Source of the DNA: Plumapathes pennacea
Lineage: Eukaryota; Cnidaria; Anthozoa; Antipatharia; Myriopathidae
Reading direction: 5' to 3'
Assembly (NCBI GenBank): GCA_964036295.1
Contig: OZ038468.1
Coordinates: 16,494,683-16,558,682 of the forward strand
DNA: 64,000 bases
A program made the translations under genes and the position numbers. The notes under the pieces are model-generated. The model saw only the letters and a program-made list of their open reading frames with translations. It had not been told where the DNA came from and made no database searches. Below, one piece after another: positions 48,247-60,200 of the stretch (within the stretch, counting starts at the first letter, position 1; each line of letters begins with the position of its first letter).

Positions 48247-51018
48247 GCTACTGTAAAATGCATAATCACCATGTGCTAATGAAAAATATCTAATTATTAT
48301 AACATTAATTTTTTTATTGTATTAATTATTAATATTATTAATCAAAAGAAGAGTCACATTTGTCAGCAGAAAGATAACAGAATAAATTTGAAATGTATTT
48401 ATATACAAACTTACATTCCTTTGTCCTTGAGCCACAGTGGGTTCATTTCCTCCATATCAATTGCATCAGGATTATCTGCTGCTGTTATTTTTGCCTGGTT
48501 TCCCTTTGCCACCTTCTTTAGCCACTGTGGGAAAAAATCAGTTTGTCATCTTCAGTGTCAGTCAGACTGAATGAAATGTACTGTACTGTCAACTCCTCTA
48601 CAACAAACACCCTCAGGACCAATTAGCTCCAAATGTCTGTTTTAAGGCTCAGCATCCATCTTACTGGGAGAGTTCAGTAGAGTAAATGGCTGAAGAAATG
48701 GAAGGGACCTTGAGTACTCCTACCAGGTGTCAGCTTGTCATAAACCCTTTCACTCCCAAACTCAAAATGCAGATTCTCCCAACCTCTTAAGAGTAAAATG
48801 TATGAGTAATGTTGTGAGAATTGATAGTTTAATCAGCTGTCATCTTAGCAAGGTATCAAAAGCCAAGTTCTCCCTACTGTATCATATATGTTTCTGGTGA
48901 GAAACTGAAGGAGAAAATCGAAGTTGATCACTCTTGGGAGTGAAAGGGTTAAGAGAGAGTTGACTGTATATACTAAATATTTACTAACAGCAGCTACTGA
49001 GCTTGAACCTAAAGTATCAGCTGTTTTAATCAGGCTGCAAGGTTTGGCTCTACAGGGCCCAGTTTTTCAAAGCACGATTAGGCTAATCCTGGATTAGGTC
49101 AAAACTTTCTTGTCATTTATAAGCCTGAAAACGTGAAAGTTTCGTCCACAATGACTTTCTTGATAACGTTTTAAGCTGGAACAAGCTTATTAATCCATCT
49201 TCAAACAAAACTCTGCGTTTATTGGGAGAGAGGTTGAGAGAAAGAATTTTGTTAATCCTGGATTAGCTTAGTCGACTTTCAAAAAACCAGGCCCAGCACT
49301 ATATAATTTGTGTAATTTACATTTAATTTACCTCTTCCTCCTCTGGAGCCTTTGATTCCCTTGCGGCAGTTTTAAATGAACGAGGAGTGAAGGATACTTG
49401 AATGGTGCCTCCAGCTCTGGGGTCTGGCAGTGATTTCTCCAGTGACTCCTCTGTTGATCATAATACAAATTCACCCAAACCATTCAATAACCAGTATAGG
49501 AAAATATGGTGGATGATTTACGTTCAAGCTGTTGAGACTGTTGAACCGCTATCTTAAGGTTGACACATACAAGGGGAATGTCATAGGGACATGCCCCCTT
49601 GTGTATGCTGACCTTAAATGCATGTATGATAAATTTAGAGAATATTGTCAAAGGTTGACTAACTAATGATACAAAACAAGCACTGGCTGGAATAAATGAA
49701 TGATGCACCATACATATTTATAGGAGGTCAATTCAATATTTTAAAAACTAAATGTGATTTGATGTCAGTTAAAATATTGAACCTCATAAAACAAAGCCAT
49801 GCCATATGTACGTCTAAATAATCTCAAATTTCTTGTCCATAATTAATTACTTATGTACTTGCCTCTGCTCTTGCTTGGGACTTTTTTCTTGGTGGATTTT
49901 CTCTGTCTGCTGCTTTGCTTGTGTGGAGAGACCTTGTTGATTATCTCCGGTTCTGTGGCCTTCACTTCTTCTTCTTCATCGCTGTCCAATCCATGTTCAT
50001 TATCTGCATCACCAGAAAGTTGTTGATGATAAGACACCCTCTTAACTGTCTCAGTTTCTCCATCACTGTCTCCTTGCCCGCTGTCTTCATCTCCATCTGA
50101 TGCTGTTTTTAGCTGTTCAGCTTCAGACTGTCTTTCCTTCCATCTCTCAATCGCTTCTGTTGCCCGTCTTCTCTCCTCTTCTTTCTCTGCTTTGATTCTA
50201 TTCCTTTCTTTTTCCTCCAGCTAGAAGTTGATAAAAAAATTATGATGAATATAAAATTGGCGCCATCACCATATCATGGTAATTTTGATGATGTCAATGA
50301 TTATTATGACTGTGCTGATCGAGGACAAGGATGATATGTGATGCTGATGCATGATGACTTACTAAATGATAAATGATGACAATTAAAGTTCAAAGATCAA
50401 GTTCAGATCTTGCGATGATGATGACAATGATAATGATGATCACAGTGATGCCTGTCTAAGACATTAGACATTGATTATAATGCTAGAATACAGACCTCCA
50501 TTTGTTGTCTGAGTGCATATTTTTCCTGGGCTCTTTTCTCTTCTGCCCTCTTTTTCTTTTCTTCCTCAACTCTCTTGTGGACTGCTTCTAAAGCCTCATC
50601 TCTCTTCTTCTTCATAAAGTCCTTATTCTCCGACTCTGGTGACAGTAACTGACCCCACGTCCTTCCTTCCTTCTTTTCAAGAGAAAATTCAATGACCCCA
50701 TTGCCAATTGTCGCTTTTCCTTTTGATTCCTCGACAGCATCAAATAAGCAGACTTCAAACAGATAGGGAGGATAGCTGGCCTGGAAATGTTTGGTGCACA
50801 AAAAATATAAGCATGTATGAATGATAATTACCGGAGACCATGGACGCACAGTATTATATTGTTTATCGTTTGCATGGGTGCGTACTTTACTGTACCTTTA
50901 GATAGTCGTCAGTCGTGAAAATGTCCGCTTTGTTAGCTGGAACACCTTTCAGGGGCACAGTGATTCTGAGTGTTTCTTCCGTTTCTGCCCACGAGTAATC
51001 TTTCACTAAAATCGGCAT
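47073..51018 (-). CDS. DNAAF4: DNAAF4 (DYX1C1), dynein assembly factor
   Basis: Cytoplasmic co-chaperone needed to assemble axonemal dynein arms of motile cilia. Exons (minus): 50896-51018, 50496-50780, 49863-50220, 49332-49450, 48415-48524, 48123-48203, 47946-48018, 47527-47632, 47073-47173; 451 residues against about 420 in human. The N-terminal p23/CS domain ([34 protein letters not shown]) leads to a long Glu/Lys/Arg coiled coil ([20 protein letters not shown]). An acidic insert follows, then the family TPR block ([64 protein letters not shown]). The extra length is in the acidic insert of exon 3. Exon 3 ends in a GC splice donor (GAG|GCAAGT). The start is 313 bases from divergent NUDT15. 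Confidence 0.93.
48741..48952. mobile_element. TTAA-type MITE, second near-full copy
   Basis: Same family as the 2101-2300 element, with ends ACCCTTTCACTCCCAA and TTGGGAGTGAAAGGGTTAA and about the same length. It lies in intron 4 of DNAAF4. Confidence 0.65.
49055..49294. mobile_element. GGGCCCGGTTTTTC TIR element, copy 3
   Basis: Same family, ends GGGCCCAGTTTTTCAAAGC and AAAAACCAGGCCC. In DNAAF4 intron 4. Confidence 0.65.
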
Positions 51019-51331
51019 ATTTGTACCCGGGAAAATCACAGCATTTCAGCCGTCGGGTAAAACAAAATTTTCCACAGCATTTCAGCCCACAAAAACCAGG
51101 GTTTTCGCAGGAACCAATACGACGAAACCAGTACAGTGTGCTTTATGTCACTTTGCAGCCATAAAAGATACCAAACACCAACAACGCCGAACAGAAGTCG
51201 AAAACCCAAAACTTTGCTCTCCAAACAACGAACAGTGACAGGCGCCGTTTCTAAGTAGTTTTCAGGCTTCCCCGGTAAGGAATCATCACTTGTCTCCAGG
51301 ACTTCTCCAGACGAAACTTTCGCGCGAAAAC
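51019..51331. promoter_or_regulatory. DNAAF4-NUDT15 bidirectional promoter region
   Basis: 313 bases between divergent starts. A GCGCGAAAACATGGCGGC block (E2F-like, then a YY1-like ATGGCGGC) overlaps the NUDT15 start. No clear RFX X-box for the cilium gene was found by eye. Confidence 0.45.
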
Positions 51332-52986
51332 ATGGCGGCTTCAAGGCCCAAAGTTGGTGTTGGTGTGTTTGTTACGAGCCCTGATCACCCGAGATGTGTT
51401 CTTCTGGGTAAGAGAAAGGGATCGACGGGAAGTGGTACGTATGCTCTTCCTGGAGGGCATCTGGAGTTTGGGTAAGTTTTTTTCAGTAAACTTTGGTACC
51501 TGACGAAGCCATAAAGGAGCCCGGGAGCCGAAGCCAAAGGCTGATTTCCGATCTAATATACTAGGACATATTATGTGCTGGTTATATTAACGCTGCCACG
51601 TAATGCGGTATTTTTCATCAGAGCAGGTCCATTTCTTTCTTTTTTTAATGGGGTGAATTTGGGCCCATAAATGGACCAAACCCCTCCCCACCCCCCCCCC
51701 CCCCCACTCAAATGCAAACGCACACCCGCAGTTATAGCACAGAAAGCTACTAAAATAACTTTCCTTTTGTGTTATCTTTTTGTGAAGGGGAGTGAGGCAG
51801 GAGGGGGCTGCAGATGTCAGGGGTAGCCAATACATTTCCTTTCAAAAATGTGTGTTATTTAATGCTTAGATCATTTCTAGCTGTAACCATCTTCCTATGG
51901 GAAACTCCAGGGATTTGTCAGACTTGGTTGCCCTGGGGACGAGGGGTTTGTACAAGAACCACAAAACATTAACAGGAAAATAGTGGGAGATTGAGTGAAA
52001 GTGCCAGTTTTTCCTTGCCTGGGATGAGATCCACACATAAAAAGTCCCCAGGGTCAGCCCGAGGGAGAGATGGTAACAGCTGCATAAATATGCTGAAAAG
52101 TGACTTTGTAAGACTTCGACATTTTACTGGTAGAGTACAGTATATCCTTTTCATTTTTCTTGTTGCTGTTATTTGCTTTGAAAGAGAAGAATGGCAAGAC
52201 TGTGCAGTCAGAGAGACAATGGAGGAAACAGGGCTCAGGATAACAAATGTTTCCTTTGCCACGGTGGTAAATGCAATTGTGCGAGAGGAAGATTATCATT
52301 ACATCACTATTTTCATGAGAGGTGAGGTCGACCTCAGCCTTCAGAAAGAGCCAATCAACACAGAACCCGACAAGTGTGAAGGTATAGAACAGTGATGATC
52401 AGAATTAAAGCTTGCAGCTGTAGTGCTGTGTCCCCTGTTTGTACAAAGCACTAGCAGGCTAGAAATGATAATCCAGGGATTGGGTTCTTCCCATGATACC
52501 TACTATACTGGAAGTCCTGCCCAAAAGGGGAAAAGTCAAAATAGCTATAAGGATCTCATGAAGTGTTCTTGGTTTTCATGTGATGTCATTTTGGATGAGC
52601 TCAGAAGAGATTATGGTAATCATTATCTTGGATTTGCCCCAGTATGTATGATCAACAGAAAGTAGATTGATTTCTCATCACTTCGTATCACAAGATGTTA
52701 TGTGCAACACACCTCACAAGCCAGATGGCTTATGAGTAATGTTACAAGCATTAAAATTAGTTTAACATCTTGAAACAGACAAATTTCTCATCGAACTGTT
52801 GAATTCAGCTTTCATTTTTTATTCCTTTCAGGCTGGGAATGGCAAGAGTGGATGTCTGAGTGTTTCCCCTCACCTGTTTTTGAACCTCTCAGGTTGGCAA
52901 GAGCTCAAGGCTACAATCCACTTGAAGAAAAAATGCATGGACATTACAAATCAGACTTGTTTCATACACTTGGCACAGGCAAATAG
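51332..52986 (+). CDS. NUDT15: NUDT15-like Nudix hydrolase
   Basis: Cytosolic Nudix hydrolase; the vertebrate enzyme removes pyrophosphate from modified (thio- or oxidised) purine nucleotides. Exons 51332-51471, 52185-52381, 52832-52986 give 163 residues, nearly the human length. The start [14 protein letters not shown] and [13 protein letters not shown] match. The Nudix box [23 protein letters not shown] fits Gx5Ex7REUxEExGU. It crosses the exon 1-2 junction (GG|A), which fixes the acceptor at AAAG before 52185. Downstream [27 protein letters not shown] and [11 protein letters not shown] are also family features. The assignment to NUDT15 rather than MTH1 or other Nudix members is by these segments. 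Confidence 0.9.
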
Positions 52987-53373
52987 TGCATATTTCAACA
53001 TATGCCATCATGGTGCCTAAAATTTCTCTCTCAGCTTTAACACTACCAGCATTGAAAGAGTTAAATACTTTTATACTGTAAGAAAATAGTCTTCAGAAAT
53101 TTGACTCCTCTGACATAAGTCAGCTGTGACTGATAATTTGATAACTGAGCTGATCTAGCCTGAGCAAACAGATGTCTTTCATCGCACACTCATTCCAAAC
53201 CGAATTTTCTGAGGCTAGGACTTGATAACTGATAACTTATTGTTAGCTTGTAACTGTACAATTAGATCCATTTTTTGACAAACAACTGATGCACGGGCAG
53301 TAAAGTATTACTGAAATTGGTCATTAAGGCACAAAGTTTTTCAGAACATTTATGCAGGTAACTCTTGCTCTCT
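52987..53373. other. NUDT15-FXN convergent gap
   Basis: 387 bases that hold both 3' UTRs. No clear AATAAA was noticed for either gene. No other feature seen. Confidence 0.5.
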
Positions 53374-54638
<1,265 letters not shown>

Positions 54639-54735
54639 ATTGCCTTCAATGCAGAAATTGCCAGGCGTCGCATGCGGGTTCGGCCTCGTTTAAGTCTGGG
54701 TTCTAGTTCTTCCGCGCGGCGCCATATTGGAAATC
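54639..54735. promoter_or_regulatory. FXN-ANAPC11 bidirectional promoter region
   Basis: Only 97 bases between divergent start codons, GC-rich in the centre (CTTCCGCGCGGCGCCATATTGG). This resembles an ETS-type TTCCG site next to a YY1-like complement. Transcription of both genes must start within or very near it, unless further exons exist. Confidence 0.5.
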
Positions 54736-56467
54736 ATGAAAGTAAAAATCAAACGTAAGTGCTGTTATTCCGAGATTAGATGCCTTCTCTCCCTCTTAAA
54801 CTTGATTGCTTAGAGTGAATACCTTGAATTGTCAATTAGGCACTTTATCCGTAAATTTATCAGGCGAAAACCCGTGTTTAAACCACTTGCTAATGGCAAT
54901 GTTTTGTTTTAATGTGTTCCTTGGAATTTTGCATACCCGTGGTGATGGGACCTTTTTAGGGTAAGTGATCACTTCACCACTGCAAGTACTAAAAAATCCC
55001 TCTATGAATGTATAGAAGGGCCAGGGGTACTGGGTGGGTGGGAGTGTGCCGCCCAGGACTGGCCTGGCATGATTTAGGGAACAGGAACTTACAATATGAA
55101 ATAAGTAAGCCTTACTTTTGCCAAAAAACCTTACTTTTGCAATAGGAGAAACATTAATAATCCGAACAGGGCCCAAAACTGGCATCTCTTTCAAGACCCC
55201 TTTCTTTTGGTTAAAAACCTTACTTTTGCAAGATCAAGGCTGACATTTTTTAAGGACCCCTTACCTTTGGTAAAAAACCTTACTCTCAGCCTTGATCTTG
55301 CAAAAGTAAGTTTTTTTTTACCAAAAGTAAGGGGTCCTGAAAAAACGTCAGCCTTGATCTTGCAAAAGTAACTAAGGTTTTTTACCAAAAGTAAGGGGCC
55401 TTGAAAGAGATGCCAGTTTCAGGCCCTGTTCACAAAAGTAAGTTTTTTTTTGGCAAAAGTAAGGCTTACTTATTTCATATTGGAAGTTCCTGTTCCCTAA
55501 ATCGTGCCTCTGATGCAGGACTGAAAGCCGTTACCCTATTACAGACCAAAGTTGGCGATTTTTACCCTATTTCAGACCAAAACTTGCGATTTTCAACCAT
55601 ACTTCAGACCATGATTTGCAATTTTCGAGCATATTTCAGACTAAGATGTGCGATTTTCGACCCTATTTCAGACCAAATGTCAATCTCCAACCCTTTTTCT
55701 GACCAAAGGCTCAAAATCGGTACCCTTTTAATTTTCAGACTAAAATGATACCTTTTGTAGTGGCACAAACCTATATGGCTCATATATGGGAGTGCCCAAT
55801 CCCCTGAATGGACAGACTGAATGATGTTTGCCATGACTATTTTGCAGGTGGATTGGGGTTGCAACATGGCATTGGGTAGCTAATGATGACAACTGCGGCA
55901 TTTGTCGCATGGCATTCAATGGATGCTGTCCAGACTGCAAGGTTCCTGGTGATGATTGTCCTCTTGGTAAGAACTTGTATCACTCCAAGTCTCCAATGTC
56001 AGTCTTGTGCAATAATAAATTCACCAAGAATGATCATTGTCACACCGTGCCCAGCAAAAGCAACCACTTTACTGGCCAGGATAGATATTTTGGAGATTCC
56101 TAGACTACCAAATCGACATTTAGCAGCTTAAAGCCCAGGTCAAACAGACTTGCAAGGTCCTATGTGTATTTCAGACCAACTATTAAAATCTCTGGCCCTA
56201 TTCCAGACCAAAGACTCAAAATCAATACCCTATTTCAGACTAAAATGCTGAAAATGATACCCTTTGGGACAGCACATACTTCATCATTCTGCTCCCTAAA
56301 ACATGCTTGGCTTACACCCATCAGTAACAGTAAATTGTGGTTTGTTTGCAGTGTGGGGAAGGTGCTCGCATGTCTTCCACATGCACTGCATTCTCAAGTG
56401 GCTTAACTCACAACCACACCAGCAGCTCTGCCCCATGTGCAGGCGAGAATGGCAGTTCAAGGAATAG
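54736..56467 (+). CDS. ANAPC11: ANAPC11, APC/C RING subunit
   Basis: Catalytic RING-H2 subunit of the anaphase-promoting complex, which recruits the ubiquitin E2. Exons 54736-54754, 55848-55966 and 56352-56467. Exon 1 encodes MKVKIK plus one base. Exon 2 gives [20 protein letters not shown], then [19 protein letters not shown]; exon 3 gives [20 protein letters not shown] and [14 protein letters not shown]. All RING metal ligands (Cys and His) are present. The sum is 254 bases, one short of the 85 codons of the family. With the only GT donor (AAAC|GTAAGT) and AG acceptor (GCAG|GTGG), the junction is off by one base. Either the assembly lost a G, or splicing here is unusual. A 454-bp MITE sits in intron 1. 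Confidence 0.9.
55025..55800. repeat. CCCTATTTCAGACC repeat family, copy 3, split by a MITE
   Basis: The left piece ends at GTGTGCCGCCCAGGACTG (55061). The rest resumes at CAGGACTGAAAGCCG (55516) and continues with about seven ACCCTATTTCAGACC-like units to 55800. A 454-bp element splits it. In ANAPC11 intron 1. Confidence 0.65.
55062..55515. mobile_element. 454-bp palindromic MITE with 8-bp target duplication
   Basis: Flanked by CAGGACTG on both sides (55054-55061, 55516-55523). The arms are long inverted repeats: GATTTAGGGAACAGGAACTT at 55071 and its complement at 55484-55503, then AAAAGTAAGG-type blocks and AAGATCAAGGCTGA with its complement. It is inserted in a CCCTATTTCAGACC repeat. The uninterrupted copies at 18565 and 29497 show the empty site. 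An 8-bp TSD fits hAT-like elements. Confidence 0.75.
56150..56285. repeat. CCCTATTTCAGACC repeat family, partial copy 4
   Basis: Shares CCCTATTCCAGACC, ACCCTATTTCAGACTAAAAT and GATACCCTTTGGGACAGCACA with the other copies. In ANAPC11 intron 2. Confidence 0.5.
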
Positions 56468-57213
56468 GAATTACAAACATTTTAATCTTTGGATAAAGTC
56501 ACATCCCAAGGAATGCTATCTCAATGAAGATGCTGTGCAAAGGATATGATGTCAAGAAAGTTGTGACATGGGGAAGAGGAAAGGAGGAAATATGTAAATA
56601 CAAGATGTGAAGGTACTTTTTATAGGATGCCTCACTGCATTATTTTTTTACTCAAGACAAAAAAAAAATGCCGAAGGCCTAATATTACTACAAATATTGT
56701 CCAGCCAGGTTGAACCGAAGAAAGGGATTATGTGCTACCTTACTGTAAATACAGCTGACCATAGTTTGAAAGGCAGGGTTTGCATGTGGAAACTATGGTG
56801 TGGAGAAAAGAGTCATTAAAACTATGAAACCAGGCAAATGTGATTTAAAAAAAATAAATAAATAAATTGACAATATATTCCACATACATGTAGTGACCTG
56901 TTTGTTTTCCTTCAGAGAGGAGAGGGGAGGGGGGATTCATGTCACACAGAACTAATTTGGTAAATTAGTCTCATTTATTTCAAAGGTTACAATATACTGT
57001 AGTGTAAAATGCAGTGGCTAGCTAAAGAAAACATTAAATTATTACAAACACTTTACATAGTCTAGAATATTGTTCTGTACAAGTATGCTTGTGGATCATT
57101 TACACCCAAGAGAGGAGAGACGCAGTATGCAACTAAGCCGTCACAAGCAAATCGCAAGGAACCAGAACACCCAGCACAGAGGAACCACAGAAATAATATC
57201 ACTCTAGTGGCCT
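56468..57213. other. ANAPC11-UBAP2L convergent intergenic region
   Basis: ANAPC11 3' UTR with AATAAATAAATAAA near 56853 and a minus-strand AATAAA at 56974-56979 for the UBAP2L homologue. No gene seen. Confidence 0.55.
56974..56979 (-). terminator. UBAP2L homologue polyadenylation signal
   Basis: AATAAA on the minus strand, 235 bases after the stop codon. Confidence 0.5.
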
Positions 57214-60200
57214 CTAGTTTTGACCAGACCAAAATGCAGGATAACCTCCGGACCCCTGGTGTCCCTTGTTCTGGGATTGTTTAAGGCCCGACACTTGCTG
57301 CCCACGCTGTGTCGTCCCTCCCTGGTTTGCATCCAGATGTTGGTGGGTCATGTGGTGATGCTGCTGCTGGTGGAACAGCGATGGGTGGTGGGGTTGTTGA
57401 GCTTGAGGGATCATTGGCATGAATGGGTGGCCAGTGTGTGCGAAATTGCCCATGTGTCCGTGTTGGCCTGCCATTGGATGGCTCAGAGCAGGAGGGGGAG
57501 TTCCTGCCAGGAAATTCTTGCTGTCTCCAAACTGCAAAAGAGATGCACAGATAATTCATTCAGCATTGGCACTGCACCACTTCAAGTTCCCAAAGTGGGA
57601 AATTGCGATAACATACTTTTATTCTTTGTACATGTTAAGAGTTCTGGGGCTGTACCCTGAGTTATGAAGTTCTTGACCAACTTTAATGTTCTCCTTCAGT
57701 TTCTCACCATAAATATATCATACAGAAAAGAGAACTTGGCTCTTGATAACTTGTTCAGATGAAAGCTGATTGAAATATTGATTCTCACTACATCACTGAG
57801 TACAGTTTCTTCTAAAAAGGTTGGGAGAATCATTTTCAGTTTGGAAGTCTATGAAGAATATGTCTTTTAAAATCAGTAATGGCCTTTCTTTTACCTTTCC
57901 AATTTGTCCCTTGTAAGTGCTTCCAGGTAGATCTGAAGATGAGCTCACCACAGACCCTGTAAAAAAAGTATATCAGCTGAATGAAGTGAATCGTGCAGAT
58001 TTAGAACTTGCTTTAAGGTATTAGGACTGGCTAAAATAGGTTGTATTCAACCCTAATTTACTCACTATTGGCTAGTCACACATAAAAAAGGTGTTGCTCA
58101 CATTAACCGGTGTAGGTTACAGTTTATTATTTTTTATTAGAGGTGTCAAATTTCACAAACAATGCGTCAGGATCGCCGCTTGAATCACGGGCTCAAATTA
58201 TAGCTATACTGGATTTTCTCCTCGACAAAATAATTTTCAAGGCATATTCAAATTGCAATATGTGACGTACATTAGTCTCTAAAAAACGTAGGCAGCCCGG
58301 AGAAGAAAATTAATATCTGGCTTTGTAATATGTTCCCGAAGTTTTCAGCATTAGCCTCACCTTTCGGTGGCCGTAATTCAGTCGTCTGTACACTTCGTGC
58401 TCCGGGCTGCCTACATCTTTTTTTAATTGATGTATTGCACAATTGCCCCAAGTTTTGTCGAGATCGGTTGTATATTACTCTTTCGGTGTAGCATTCTTCC
58501 GTGACAGTCCTCACAGGAAGTAGAATTTTTAGAACATTGCGCCGAATTGCAATCGTTCGCCTTGTCCCAAACCAGGGCCATCTTTATATTTTGTTGAGAG
58601 ACCACTGTGCAACATATTCAACGAGTTTTCGTCGATTGTACCACAAACGGAAGCGAGCAACTTCGTCAACTAGTCGGCAGTCAAAGACAATGAACATGGC
58701 GTCGTAAACAAATGACGTCAAGCATAGCAACGACTCCAAGTCATGCGCATTGAGGATCTCACGCTTGAAACACGAAGCCATGTTACGGATATCTCACGAA
58801 AGAAATAACCTTTGCCCCAGCAACAATGGAAACATTTAGTTCTTGAATAGATAAGGAGATGCTTCACATTCTCGGCAGGCTTCAAAATATGAAAACGACC
58901 TTCCAGCTTTAATACCGTGATGGAAAACTAAACGAATGCTGATTAAAAACATGCGCCGAACAGTAAGAACACAGTTTCAGCTTTTTTTTCCCCGACACTT
59001 GGCCGGTTTTCCCTTTGCTCTGACCGTAAGGAGCGCCAGGGTCGCTGCTTGCTACATTTCTATATGATCGCTACTATTTCTGAATACGTACTTAGTCTAG
59101 CGGCGATCATGTACATGCTTCAGCTTCATATGAGCATGTCAAACAAAGGTCTTCAACCGCGCATGAATTTCGTGGGTCTGGCGAAGGATCGTGCTCTTTG
59201 TATTTCCAGCGAAGAGCTCACAAAGCGAGGATGGAAAGAGGAGCAGTAGGGAAAGGCCTCAGCTGACGAAAACCAAGGCGGAAAGGCCTTTTAATCTAAC
59301 CCTGCCATACTGTTTTCGTGGACACGCGTATCACACGAATGATCGAGGACACATATCGTGTTTGTCACTGAAAACATGCCACCACGCATGCCCAGAGAGC
59401 GCCACTGACCATAATTTCCGTTGGCTCCAGCATGGCGTATAAAAATAGCACACGTAGCAACCAACTTCAACGGCAGATATCTAGAAATCTGGTGATCAGA
59501 TAGTCTTCATCTTTCGTATTTAATCCTTTATGATAATAATAATCAATGTAGTTAAGTAATATGGGCAGTTAATTTTTTGACCCTGAGCCAGTCCTAACAC
59601 CTTAAAATTTGGGTAAAGTATGAATGTCAAGGAAACTAGAAATGAGATCTCAGATGAGTCCTATATTGTGCACTACTGTACATACCTGCATTCGATTTAC
59701 TTTGAGGCTGTGACACAGTTGAATGGTACCCAGATTTTCCAAAGTCATGAGCTGACCCCAAATCATCATAACCTGAAAATGGAGCAAGGTGATTATCAAT
59801 CATTTTCACCTCTGATTTCCTAACTGAGAAAAAAAATATGTGATTGACAGTTTTCATCTTGATATACCTCTGGTGAGAGACCAAAGGAGAAAATTGAAGT
59901 AAATTACTCTGGGGAGATACAGTGAACTCTCTTTTAAGGCAGACTAGCATTTAATGTCAGTCTTAGAGAGAATTCACTTACAAAGAAACAAGTGAAAATT
60001 GGCAAGGACCAAGTCTGCATGATGTCTGCTTTATAGAGGTGTCTGCTTAGAGAGAGTTTATTGTAAAGGGTAAAAAACACAAAGGAAGAGAAGGAGAGAT
60101 GGAGTACATTTTACAGATAGGAGAACAACAACAACAAGTTGTTGAATTTGCTTCCAGGACAAATGTAAAGAATTGGATGTGTTGTGAGAATAAGTACATG

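Noticed and set aside
58480-58800. CRE-like TGACGTCA site and possible internal promoter in a UBAP2L intron
   Set aside because: One motif by eye is not enough, and no exon starting there joins the UBAP2L frame.
59049-59450. Small gene in the long UBAP2L intron (MLHFYMIATISEY...)
   Set aside because: No family recognised and no promoter or splice support. Treated as chance open frames.
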